NCBI RefSeq assembly: GCF_000407545.1
Contig: NZ_ASWH01000001.1
Span: forward strand, 2,681,501 to 2,745,500
DNA length: 64,000 nt
Source: Enterococcus gilvus ATCC BAA-350
GTDB taxonomy: Bacteria; Bacillota; Bacilli; Lactobacillales; Enterococcaceae
Direction of reading: 5' to 3'
The position numbers were made by a program, and so were the translations under genes. The notes beneath the pieces were generated by a model. That model saw only the letters and a list, made by a program, of their open reading frames with translations, made no database searches and was not told where the DNA came from. Position 1 is the first letter of the stretch, and each line of letters begins with the position of its first letter. This document shows, in pieces, positions 20,097 through 26,869 of the stretch.

Positions 20097-20100
20097 TGAG

Positions 20101-20306
20101 ATGGAAGTTCTGTGATGTGCGCGTTGCCCATTTCAGTGTTGACCGAACATTTTTATTGATATCTTGGGATCCGTCTTGTGTCAAAGTTGGTAACATGCCT
20201 TTTCATTTGGTAGTTCGATGCTTAGACCATGGAACCCACCTGCTAGATTTTGCGGGATCAATACTATCGGGCGAATAACGGCATCGACGGAATTTTCCAT
20301 TTTTTT
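20101..20306 (+). ncRNA. ssrS: 6S RNA
   Basis: An RNA of about 205 nt that in this family binds RNA polymerase holoenzyme by mimicking an open promoter. There is no plausible ORF. The ends pair as a long interrupted rod: ATGGAA with TTCCAT, then TTCTGTGATG with CATCGACGGAA, then TTGCCC with GGGCGAA. The inner part folds again through GGGATCC/GGAACCC and GTCT/AGAC, leaving an open central bubble, as in 6S RNAs. It has its own promoter at the right distance and a T run at the 3' end. Location near rarA agrees with B. subtilis, where 6S-1 RNA adjoins it. No covariance search was possible. Confidence 0.8.
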
Positions 20307-20314
20307 ATGGAATG

Positions 20315-20345
20315 AAAGCAATTTGCGAACTGCAAATTGCTTTTT
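20315..20345 (+). terminator. Terminator between 6S RNA and the membrane protein gene
   Basis: Perfect 12-bp stem AAAGCAATTTGC/GCAAATTGCTTT with a 5-nt loop and a T run. Only 19 bases separate it from the next start codon. Confidence 0.85.
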
Positions 20346-20364
20346 ATTGTATTGGAGGAAGAAA

Positions 20365-20649
20365 ATGGTTCGCATTTTATTATTTTTACTTGCGCTTATT
20401 TTATTAATTTGCAGTTATTACTTGATCAAAAAACCACAGGGGCTATTAGTTCTCTTTAGTAAAGAAACACAAACTGAAGCACGCAGCTTCTTACGTCAAT
20501 TTGGAATTATCTATGCCGTTTTAGGGATCATGGCGCTATTGGTCGGTGTGATGAACAACCGTTCCTATTCGATGATGTATTTGATCCTGCTTTTAGTGGT
20601 TGCAGCGATCTTTGCTTTATTGATGGGCGCAAAAACAAAAAAAGGGTAA
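20365..20649 (+). CDS. Small membrane protein downstream of 6S RNA
   Basis: A 94-residue protein with three hydrophobic segments (about residues 3-20, 45-62 and 68-88) and a charged loop LFSKETQTEARSFLRQFG. Family not recognised. The ATG follows GGAGGAAGAAA. No promoter fits in the 19 bases between the 6S terminator and the start, so expression probably depends on read-through from the 6S promoters. It precedes a universal stress protein gene by 150 bases. Confidence 0.65.
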   Translation: MVRILLFLLALILLICSYYLIKKPQGLLVLFSKETQTEARSFLRQFGIIYAVLGIMALLVGVMNNRSYSMMYLILLLVVAAIFALLMGAKTKKG

Positions 20650-20799
20650 CAGTACCATTTTCGAGTCTTTTGATTTAAAATAAAGATGAGAAACGGATAC
20701 TGATCCAATTCTTTAGAAGTGAACCGATTTTTAATTAGATAGTATGGAAATCGTTTTTCTACAGAAGGATGGATTCTTTGAAATGAAAAGGAGTGGGAA

Positions 20800-21273
20800 A
20801 TGATGGATCAAGAATACAGTAAAATCATGGTGGCAGTTGACGGTTCTAATGAAGCGGAATTAGCATTCAGAAAAGCAGTGAATGTAGCGAAACGAAATCA
20901 GGCAGAATTACTACTCGCTCATGTCATTGATACGCGTGCATTCCAAACAGTTTCTTCTTTCGATAATGTTCTTGCAGAACAGGCTACGGATATGGCGAAG
21001 CAAACCTTAGGTGATTATGAAGCTGAAGCGAAAAAAGCCGGCGTCAAAAATATCAGCAAGGTCATTGAATACGGCGCACCAAAAGTGATGATCGCCAATC
21101 AAATCCCGGAAAACAACGATATTGACTTGATCATGCTGGGTGCTACAGGATTAAATGCAGTAGAACGTTTATTTATCGGTTCCGTATCGGAATACGTTAT
21201 TCGCAACGCCGCTTGCGACGTCTTGATCGTTCGTACAGATTTAGACAATAAGATTCCTGAAGAAGACAAATAA
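20800..21273 (+). CDS. Universal stress protein (UspA family)
   Basis: A 157-residue cytoplasmic protein with the UspA fold: start YSKIMVAVDGSNEAELAFRKAV, and the ATP-binding signature LGATGLNAVERLFIGSVSEYV near the C-terminus (G-2x-G-9x-G-S/T type). Members of this family bind nucleotides and help survival under stress; the exact role is unknown. Start could be the ATG at 20800 or the next one at 20803, both after AAAAGGAGTGGG. Confidence 0.92.
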   Translation: MMDQEYSKIMVAVDGSNEAELAFRKAVNVAKRNQAELLLAHVIDTRAFQTVSSFDNVLAEQATDMAKQTLGDYEAEAKKAGVKNISKVIEYGAPKVMIANQIPENNDIDLIMLGATGLNAVERLFIGSVSEYVIRNAACDVLIVRTDLDNKIPEEDK

Positions 21274-21286
21274 AACAGTGACTACA

Positions 21287-21317
21287 AAGAGGGAGCGCCG
21301 ATTGGCACTCCCTCTTT
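21287..21317. terminator. Bidirectional terminator between usp and fucO
   Basis: AGAGGGAGCGCC pairs with GGCACTCCCTCT around GATT (one mismatch), with A and T runs on either side. Confidence 0.85.
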
Positions 21318-21336
21318 TCCTTATAGCCATTTCGCT

Positions 21337-22494
21337 TTAATCCAACATTGATTTGTAAAGCTCGCTGATTTCTTCTACTGTTGCATCCCGCGGATTCCCT
21401 GGTGAGCAGACATCCCGGAAAGCATCTTCTGCAATTTTTTGAACATCCGCCTCTTTCATTCCGATCTCAGTCAGACTTTGAGGAATCCCCACGTCAATAC
21501 CTAGCTGCTTCACCGCTTGGACTGCCGCATCGCGAACTTCTGATAACGGCAGTTCAGCCGCATCCTTCACACCCATTGCCACGGCGATCTCACGATATTT
21601 TTCACCAGTATAATCTTTATTGAAGTCCATGATCAATGGCAGCAATGTCGCACACGCTACCCCATGTGGTGTATCGTACCAAGCGGATAATGGATGTGCC
21701 ATTCCATGGACGAGACCTAATCCAACGTTAGAAAAGCCCATCCCAGCGATATACTGACCCAAAGCCATTTTTTCTCGGGCTTCTTGATTTCCCGCAACGG
21801 AATCACGCAACGCATGACTGATGATCTCAATTGCCTTGATGTGCAGCATATCTGTCATTTCCCACGCACCTTTTGTAATGAACCCTTCGATCGCATGGGT
21901 CAAGGCGTCCATACCAGTTGCCGCACATAACGCTGTGGGCATCCCCATCATCATATCACTGTCGATAAAAGCCACCACTGGAATATCATGAGGATCGACA
22001 CAAACAAATTTCCGTTGATTGGCTTTGTCCGTGATGACATAATTGATCGTTACTTCAGCAGCCGTTCCAGAAGTTGTCGGGATCGCCAGTATCGGCAACG
22101 CAGGATTTTTCGTATCTGCGGGTCCCTCTAAGCTGATGACATCTGCAAAATCAGGGTTGGTGCTAATGATCCCGATCGCCTTGGCCGTATCGATAGGTGA
22201 TCCGCCGCCGATCGCCACGAGATAATCCGCGCCAGCCGCTTGACAAGCCTTGACCCCAGCCTGTACGTCTTCGATCGAAGGATTCGGAACGATCCCATCA
22301 AAAATTTCGTAACTCAATGTTGCTTCATCTAAAAGTGCGGTAACTTTTGTTGCCACTTCAAATTTCAATAAATCCTTGTCTGTCACGACTAGTGCCTTTT
22401 TGAACCCGCGTTTTTTCGCCTCATTGGCTACCTCCTGAATTGCACCCTTGCCAAAATAAGAGGTTTCGTTCAAAATCATTCGATTGACTACCAT
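21337..22494 (-). CDS. fucO: Iron-containing alcohol dehydrogenase, lactaldehyde reductase (FucO) type
   Basis: Group III alcohol dehydrogenase of 385 residues. Its similarity to E. coli FucO is visible throughout: NRMILNET at the start, LVAIGGGSPIDTAKAIGII, PTTSGTAAEVTINYVIT, KFVCVDPHDIPVVAFID, GMDALTHAIEGFIT and the iron-ligand stretch GLVHGMAHPLSAWYDTPHG. FucO interconverts lactaldehyde and 1,2-propanediol with NAD(H). There are no fucose or rhamnose genes around it, so it may act as a general NADH-consuming reductase. The start follows GGAGAGATACTA. A Rex-like box and a cre-like site lie upstream. Confidence 0.9.
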   Translation of the reverse strand: MVVNRMILNETSYFGKGAIQEVANEAKKRGFKKALVVTDKDLLKFEVATKVTALLDEATLSYEIFDGIVPNPSIEDVQAGVKACQAAGADYLVAIGGGSPIDTAKAIGIISTNPDFADVISLEGPADTKNPALPILAIPTTSGTAAEVTINYVITDKANQRKFVCVDPHDIPVVAFIDSDMMMGMPTALCAATGMDALTHAIEGFITKGAWEMTDMLHIKAIEIISHALRDSVAGNQEAREKMALGQYIAGMGFSNVGLGLVHGMAHPLSAWYDTPHGVACATLLPLIMDFNKDYTGEKYREIAVAMGVKDAAELPLSEVRDAAVQAVKQLGIDVGIPQSLTEIGMKEADVQKIAEDAFRDVCSPGNPRDATVEEISELYKSMLD

Positions 22495-22510
22495 TAGTAT
22501 CTCTCCTTCA

Positions 22511-22528
22511 TTGTGTTGTATTTCACAA
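22511..22528. promoter_or_regulatory. Rex-like operator upstream of fucO
   Basis: TTGTGAAATACAACACAA (minus strand) resembles the Rex consensus TTGTGAANNNNTTCACAA: the left half is exact and the right half differs at two bases. It lies between a GATAAT -10 candidate and the start codon, a normal place for repression by the NADH sensor. Confidence 0.6.
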
Positions 22529-22545
22529 TTGATTATCCCATAAAA

Positions 22546-22559
22546 AGAAACCGTTTTCT
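22546..22559. promoter_or_regulatory. cre-like site upstream of fucO
   Basis: AGAAAACGGTTTCT on the minus strand has the cre core and symmetry but differs from TGWNANCGNTNWCA at the outermost base on each side. It overlaps the expected -35 region. Confidence 0.5.
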
Positions 22560-22605
22560 ATGATTTCTGATTGTAAATTCTTGCTGGAAAATCAGCAGAA
22601 ATAGC

Positions 22606-22650
22606 AAAAAAAGGGGTCGACTGTCTGTATTGGCAGCAACAGTCGAAACC
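22606..22650 (-). terminator. Terminator of the small transcript
   Basis: TCGACTGT and ACAGTCGA (8 bp) on the minus strand enclose a 14-nt loop and are followed by CCCC and seven T. It begins 2 bases after the stop of the 22-codon ORF. Confidence 0.8.
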
Positions 22651-22651
22651 T

Positions 22652-22720
22652 TCACTTTTTATAGGACTTGCTTCTAAAGCTCTCTCCAATAAGTAACTCT
22701 GCTTGAGCAAAATATTTCAT
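22652..22720 (-). CDS. Possible 22-residue peptide gene
   Basis: A short ORF starting MKYFAQAELL and ending with a basic tail SKSYKK. It has a strong ribosome site GGAGAG seven bases before the ATG, an extended -10 promoter 48 bases upstream and its own terminator, so a transcript of about 155 nt is likely. The peptide is amphipathic rather than strongly hydrophobic, and does not resemble Fst-type toxins or pheromone precursors I know. The RNA itself could be the functional product. It lies between crcB and fucO, all on the minus strand, but is insulated by terminators. Confidence 0.5.
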   Translation of the reverse strand: MKYFAQAELLIGESFRSKSYKK

Positions 22721-22767
22721 GACTTTCTCTCCAGATAAATAATAAGCGGCCTTCCAAAAATAAAAAG

Positions 22768-22776
22768 ATTATACCA
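22768..22776 (-). promoter_or_regulatory. Extended -10 promoter of the small transcript
   Basis: TGGTATAAT on the minus strand matches the extended -10 consensus exactly; a TTGAGA lies 19 bp upstream as an imperfect -35. Confidence 0.65.
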
Positions 22777-22865
22777 TTATCGAAATGATCGGTCTCAAAA
22801 ACCGCAGCCATTTTTACAAACAATTCAAAGATACATACCATGAGCTGCCGAACTCTTTCAGAGAG

Positions 22866-22904
22866 CATAAAAAATAAGCCACAGCGTTTTCTGTGACTTA
22901 TTTT
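22866..22904 (-). terminator. Terminator of the crcB pair
   Basis: AAAATAAGTCACAG and CTGTGGCTTATTTT (14 bp, one G-T) with a 6-nt loop then a T run, abutting the stop codon at 22905. Confidence 0.9.
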
Positions 22905-23258
22905 CTAAATTTTTGAGCCGATCACGATACCGACAAAGCTCAATAGTAATCCTAGGCCATAAGAACCGAATAAATAGCGATAAAACATGGGGCGATCATG
23001 TTTCCATAAGACAAACAATTCAAAATTATAAGTAGAAAATGTCGTATAGCCTCCCATGATCCCTGTTCCTAAAAATAAATAGACGGGATCAGACAAGTGC
23101 ACACCAAAAAAAATACCTAATAGCAAGCTTCCTGATAAATTGATAAAAAAAGTCGCCCTCGGCAGCCGCTTGGTCTGAGGCTCAAAGTAATTGTTCAGAG
23201 CAAAACGCAGCATCGCGCCAATCGCTGCCCCGCTGCCAACCAATAACATCTCGATCAT
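22905..23258 (-). CDS. crcB: Fluoride efflux channel FluC/CrcB (second subunit gene)
   Basis: A 117-residue protein with four membrane helices that exports fluoride. Motifs of the family are visible: GAAIGAMLRFALN near the N-terminus, FFINLSGSLLLGIFFG, and GIMGGYTTFSTYNFE, which holds the pore phenylalanine and polar track. It overlaps the preceding crcB by 4 bases, so the two are co-translated. Tandem copies occur in several Firmicutes and are thought to form heteromers. Confidence 0.93.
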   Translation of the reverse strand: MIEMLLVGSGAAIGAMLRFALNNYFEPQTKRLPRATFFINLSGSLLLGIFFGVHLSDPVYLFLGTGIMGGYTTFSTYNFELFVLWKHDRPMFYRYLFGSYGLGLLLSFVGIVIGSKI

Positions 23259-23635
23259 TCTTCTCCCACCCTTCTGTGGTAGATGGCTTCACCGAGCACG
23301 GTCATCGCCAACCCGCCGATAAATGACAGCAGCAAATAAAGAAATGCCAAACCAATTTCTCCAGACTGAACCAGTTTCATCGTATCCAAGGCAAAAGACG
23401 AGAAGGTCGTTAGTGCCCCGCAGAAACCAACACCGACCCCTAAGACCAAACGAGCGGATACGTCAATATCACTCAAAATATGCTTGACGACCCAGCTAAA
23501 AATAAAACAGCCGATCAAATTTATAACAAGTGTTCCAAGTGGAAATCCGCCCACTGAAGGAATCCACACGCCTAACCAATACCGCGCTGTTCCTCCCGCA
23601 AAAGCAAACAGCGCAATGACTAAATAATCCAACAT
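23255..23635 (-). CDS. crcB: Fluoride efflux channel FluC/CrcB (first subunit gene)
   Basis: A paralogue of about 126 residues with the same four-helix design: GGTARYWLGVW, GTLVINLIGCFIFSW and GVGFCGALTTFSSFALDT. The ATG at 23635 is chosen because GGAG lies nine bases upstream; earlier in-frame ATGs overlap that site. A promoter lies at 23666-23694. The leader of about 25 nt is too short for a fluoride riboswitch, so expression is probably constitutive. Confidence 0.92.
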   Translation of the reverse strand: MLDYLVIALFAFAGGTARYWLGVWIPSVGGFPLGTLVINLIGCFIFSWVVKHILSDIDVSARLVLGVGVGFCGALTTFSSFALDTMKLVQSGEIGLAFLYLLLSFIGGLAMTVLGEAIYHRRVGEE

Positions 23636-23665
23636 GATGTTCATCTCCATTAATTATTCTTCATC

Positions 23666-23694
23666 ACTATAAAACGATTGATTTGAAGTTGCAA
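23666..23694 (-). promoter_or_regulatory. Promoter of the crcB pair
   Basis: TTGCAA (23689-23694), 17-bp spacer, TATAGT (23666-23671) on the minus strand. Confidence 0.7.
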
Positions 23695-23770
23695 ATAATA
23701 CTATCTTTTTCATCTACTATTTTCAAAACATGCTAAACTAAGAGTATCTTGAAAAAAGTGAGGGCTATAC

Positions 23771-24445
23771 ATGACAGGGATCATTTTTGATTTTAACGGA
23801 ACAATGTTTATGGATTCTGATCTTCATGAAGCGGCATGGCTGCAGTTGATTCAAAAATATTCAGACAGCAAAGTGACCGAGGAAGACATTTTAAAAAATC
23901 TGCATGGTAAAACCAATGATGTCGTCCTTCGCAATTTTATCTCAAAAAATTTAACAGATGAAGAAATCCAACGATTATCGGATGAAAAAGAGGCGTACTA
24001 TCGAGAAACCGTTCTAAACAGCTCTGATCATAAAGAATTTACAAAAGGGCTGAAAGAAGTCTTGGACTATTTGAAGAAAAAGAATAGTCCAATGACCATT
24101 GCTTCTGCCTCACCGAAAATCAATATGGACTTCTATTTTGACTATTTAGACCTAGGCATCTGGTTCGATTACGAAAAGATAGTTTACCATGATGGCAGCT
24201 TTCCTGGTAAACCTGCTCCAGATATATTCTTGATCGCCGCGAAAAAAATCAGCGTCGCTCCTGAAAATTGCTTAGTCATCGAAGACTCCTATTCAGGGTT
24301 ACAAGCCGCTCATAGTGCGGGGATAGGAACAATTGTTGCCATTGACCCCGATGGGAAAAATCGCGGGATCTTCGAATCGGAAGGCTTAGCCTCCGATGGG
24401 GTGATCGAGGATTTCACTACATTTATTCTAACCTATCTAGCTTAG
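23771..24445 (+). CDS. HAD-superfamily hydrolase, beta-phosphoglucomutase-like subfamily
   Basis: A 224-residue HAD subfamily IA protein. Motif I is IFDFNGTMF: the nucleophile Asp is residue 7, but the general acid/base position is Asn 9 instead of the usual Asp. Motif II is TIASASP, the Lys is in GKPAPDIFLIA and motif IV is CLVIEDSYSGLQAA, as in beta-phosphoglucomutases and related sugar phosphatases. The substrate is unknown. It is a monocistronic unit divergent from crcB and ending in a bidirectional terminator. Confidence 0.85.
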   Translation: MTGIIFDFNGTMFMDSDLHEAAWLQLIQKYSDSKVTEEDILKNLHGKTNDVVLRNFISKNLTDEEIQRLSDEKEAYYRETVLNSSDHKEFTKGLKEVLDYLKKKNSPMTIASASPKINMDFYFDYLDLGIWFDYEKIVYHDGSFPGKPAPDIFLIAAKKISVAPENCLVIEDSYSGLQAAHSAGIGTIVAIDPDGKNRGIFESEGLASDGVIEDFTTFILTYLA

Positions 24446-24484
24446 AAAAAACCGCAAACGATTTTTTTCGTTTGCGGTTCTTTT
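24446..24484. terminator. Bidirectional terminator between the HAD gene and pncA
   Basis: AACCGCAAACGA and its perfect complement around a T-rich loop, with A and T runs on both flanks. Confidence 0.92.
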
Positions 24485-24486
24485 AT

Positions 24487-25032
24487 CTAGATAAGTGTTG
24501 CCCCTAGTGTATGTTTAAAATGGTTCAATGCCCAAGCATGACCAGTCGCATCAAAGCTGGCAACGGCATTCTCTGGTATTACGAGCTGATACCCCAGATT
24601 ATAAGCATCCACAGCAGTGTGCAGCACACAAATATCTGTACAAACACCGGTTAAACAAAGCTCTGTAATGCCGCGCTCCCGCAGACGAATGTCTAAGTCC
24701 GTTCCGCTAAAGGCAGAATAATGGCGTTTATTGATCCAGTAAATATTTTTTTCTGCTTGATTGGCTTGATAAAATGCGGCTAACGAACCGTATAGATCAC
24801 GCCCGCTCGTTCCAATCACATTGTGAGGGGGAAACAAGCTGTTTTCAGGATGGTAGTGATCGTTTGGGTCATGCCCATCGATCGCAAAAACGATGAAATC
24901 TCCTTGTTGAAAATAGTCTTTTGTTCGGTCAACTAAAGCTTGTTCAATCGCTTGACCTGCTTCGCCTGTCGTTAATTTTCCATCGGTTGCGACAAAATCA
25001 TTGGTGTAATCAATCGAAAGTAATGCACGCAT
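24487..25032 (-). CDS. pncA: Cysteine hydrolase, nicotinamidase-type
   Basis: About 181 residues of the isochorismatase/nicotinamidase superfamily. The catalytic triad is visible: Asp in LLSIDYTNDF, Lys in WINKRHYSAF and Cys in LTGVCTDICVLHTA; metal ligands fit DGHDPNDHYHPE. Nicotinamidases convert nicotinamide to nicotinate for NAD salvage. The ATG at 25032 follows GAGGAGGCATCACG; the frame upstream is not supported. It is the last gene of the nudix-macP-mtnN-pncA unit, whose other members also act on adenosine or ADP-ribose compounds. Confidence 0.88.
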   Translation of the reverse strand: MRALLSIDYTNDFVATDGKLTTGEAGQAIEQALVDRTKDYFQQGDFIVFAIDGHDPNDHYHPENSLFPPHNVIGTSGRDLYGSLAAFYQANQAEKNIYWINKRHYSAFSGTDLDIRLRERGITELCLTGVCTDICVLHTAVDAYNLGYQLVIPENAVASFDATGHAWALNHFKHTLGATLI

Positions 25033-25065
25033 CGTGATGCCTCCTCGTTTTATCAATGAATCCTT

Positions 25066-25758
25066 TTATTTTAAATGGTTCACGAATTCCATGACCAATT
25101 GTGCAGAAAGTGTGCCTGTGCGATTCACGAATTCTTCATGAGTCTCCGTCGCTTCACTGTCCGCTGTATCACTGATCGCACGCACGATCAAGAACGGAAT
25201 GCCAAATTGTGCGGCTGTGTGCCCAATCGCTGCCCCTTCCATTTCGACAGCCAGTGCATCTGGAAATGCGGCTTTGATTTCATAAATTTTTGATGGGCTG
25301 CTGACAAAGGTGTCACCTGAAACAATCAGTCCCACATGTGCTGCCTGCTCTAGTTTTTTGCTTGCTTCCAGCATCTCACTTTTTAGATACGTGGAGCTTT
25401 CAAAATAAAGCGGCATGCCTGGGACTTGTCCGATCTTATAGCCAAAGGTCGTAGCGTCTACATCAAAATACGCAACTCTGTCAGCAATCACTAGATCGCC
25501 GATAGCAAGACCGCCGCCGATTCCGCCGGCTGTACCAGTATTGATGACCATATTGACTTTGTATTGCTGGATCAAAACAGATGTTGTGATGGATGCCAAC
25601 ACTTTCCCAATACCTGATTGAACAACGATCACCTCATGATTCCCTAAACCTCCTGAGAGAAACAACGCGCCTGATTGTTCCCAAGATAACGGGTAATCCA
25701 AGCTCTCTCTTAACGCTTTTACTTCTGGCTCCATTGCACCGATAATACCGATTTTCAT
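25066..25758 (-). CDS. mtnN: 5'-methylthioadenosine/S-adenosylhomocysteine nucleosidase
   Basis: A 230-residue enzyme (also called Pfs) cleaving adenine from MTA and SAH, feeding methyl-cycle salvage and AI-2 precursor formation. Family motifs are MKIGIIGAMEPEVKALR, INTGTAGGIGGGLAIGDLVI, ALAVEMEGAAIGHTA (catalytic Glu region) and VRAISDTADSEA with the catalytic Asp. It lies 47 bases downstream of the macP-like gene and before pncA. Confidence 0.97.
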   Translation of the reverse strand: MKIGIIGAMEPEVKALRESLDYPLSWEQSGALFLSGGLGNHEVIVVQSGIGKVLASITTSVLIQQYKVNMVINTGTAGGIGGGLAIGDLVIADRVAYFDVDATTFGYKIGQVPGMPLYFESSTYLKSEMLEASKKLEQAAHVGLIVSGDTFVSSPSKIYEIKAAFPDALAVEMEGAAIGHTAAQFGIPFLIVRAISDTADSEATETHEEFVNRTGTLSAQLVMEFVNHLK

Positions 25759-25805
25759 AACTCATTCCCCTATTTCTTCTTAATATAGTTGTGTTTAGTT
25801 AAGGA

Positions 25806-26090
25806 TCAAATAAAGAATACTGCTAACATGACGACGATTAAAAGTAATAAGACCACAATTATCGCTTTATTTAAAAAACTGCTGCGTTCTTTTTGCTTCA
25901 CTCGTTCGCTGCTGCGAGATTTTGTGACTGGCTTGTTTTTCTTCAGTTCTTTTCGATAAACAGAGCTGATTTCTTTTTCTCTTTTTTCATACATTCGTTC
26001 AGCGTCTTTCCGTTGTTCCTCTGCCAAACGTTCCTGCTCTTCTTTTCGCTTTCTCAATTCGCTGCGCGTCACCAGAGGAGATTGGCTCAT
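25806..26090 (-). CDS. MacP-like membrane phosphoprotein, PBP2a accessory factor
   Basis: A 94-residue protein with a long charged cytoplasmic part (SELRKRKEEQERLAEEQRKD, probably helical), a basic stretch, and a single C-terminal membrane helix (about residues 76-93). The N-terminus has PLVTRSEL, comparable to the PLLTDEM start of pneumococcal MacP, where a threonine there is phosphorylated by StkP. Gene order nudix-this gene-mtnN is the same as around macP in Streptococcus pneumoniae. MacP activates the wall synthase PBP2a, and a PBP2a homologue is encoded at 48052-50253. Homology is inferred from order, topology and this short motif; it starts 4 bases inside the nudix gene. Confidence 0.65.
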   Translation of the reverse strand: MSQSPLVTRSELRKRKEEQERLAEEQRKDAERMYEKREKEISSVYRKELKKNKPVTKSRSSERVKQKERSSFLNKAIIVVLLLLIVVMLAVFFI

Positions 26091-26662
26091 GCGTGATCTT
26101 CCTTTCTATAGTGCATCAATTCCCAATAATTGACTGCAAAGATTGTTTTTGCGTCACAAATTAATCCGTCGTGAATGGCTTGCTTCGCTTCTTCCATCGT
26201 TAGCTCATACAGTTCTAAGACTTCATCTTCGTCTTGTGGCTTCGGATTTTCGACTTTTACTAGATCGGTTGCCGTGTAAATATATAGCTTCTCATTCGAA
26301 AATCCCGGAGATAAATACATTTCATTTATGTACATCAAGTTCTCAGTGCGATAACCGGTCTCTTCTTCTAGCTCACGTACCGCTGTTTTTTCAGGATGCT
26401 GCCCTTCGCCAGGATCGATTTTTCCTGCTGGAATCTCTAAAACTACTTTTTCTAACGGTTTGCGAAATTGCTTGACCATGATCATTTTATTCTCTTTTGT
26501 GATCGGGATGATTCCCACACCACCATGGTGAAAAACCAATTCACGTTTTGCTGTTCCTCCCATTGGCAAGTAAACATCATCTAAATAGACGTCAATAATT
26601 TTCCCCTTAAACAATTCTTTACGTTCAATCGTCTTTTCTTCGAAGTCTTTGTACTCTAGCAT
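26087..26662 (-). CDS. NUDIX hydrolase, ADP-ribose pyrophosphatase type
   Basis: A 191-residue enzyme with the complete Nudix box GEGQHPEKTAVRELEEETGY (GX5EX7REUXEEXGU; residues around 85-107). The overall pattern, including FKGKIIDVYLDDVYLPMG and GVGIIPITKENKMIMVKQFR, fits ADP-ribose pyrophosphatases of the YqkG/NudF type, which split ADP-ribose into AMP and ribose 5-phosphate. First gene of the four-gene unit; the next gene overlaps by ATGA. Confidence 0.92.
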   Translation of the reverse strand: MLEYKDFEEKTIERKELFKGKIIDVYLDDVYLPMGGTAKRELVFHHGGVGIIPITKENKMIMVKQFRKPLEKVVLEIPAGKIDPGEGQHPEKTAVRELEEETGYRTENLMYINEMYLSPGFSNEKLYIYTATDLVKVENPKPQDEDEVLELYELTMEEAKQAIHDGLICDAKTIFAVNYWELMHYRKEDHA

Positions 26663-26869
26663 TATGACATCATTCCCCCTAAATAGCTTTAACTCGACGG
26701 TTCTGCCTTATTGTATCACAGAAAATTCTTATGTTTTTTCTAAATCTGAAAAATCCATCTTTAGTCCGATACTAATTCTATAGAAATTCATGCTATGATG
26801 AGCGTGTAAAGAAATCAAGAATTTTGACTAAATAATGTGAAGGGTTATCAATAGACTAGGAGGATTATT

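Noticed and set aside
22674..22868. A 64-codon minus-strand ORF between crcB and fucO
   Set aside because: It has no ribosome site, starts inside the crcB terminator tail and reads out of frame with the better supported 22-codon ORF, which has its own promoter, ribosome site and terminator.
23636..23770. Fluoride riboswitch before the crcB pair
   Set aside because: The promoter at 23666-23694 leaves only about 25 nt of leader, far too short, and no fluoride riboswitch core is visible.
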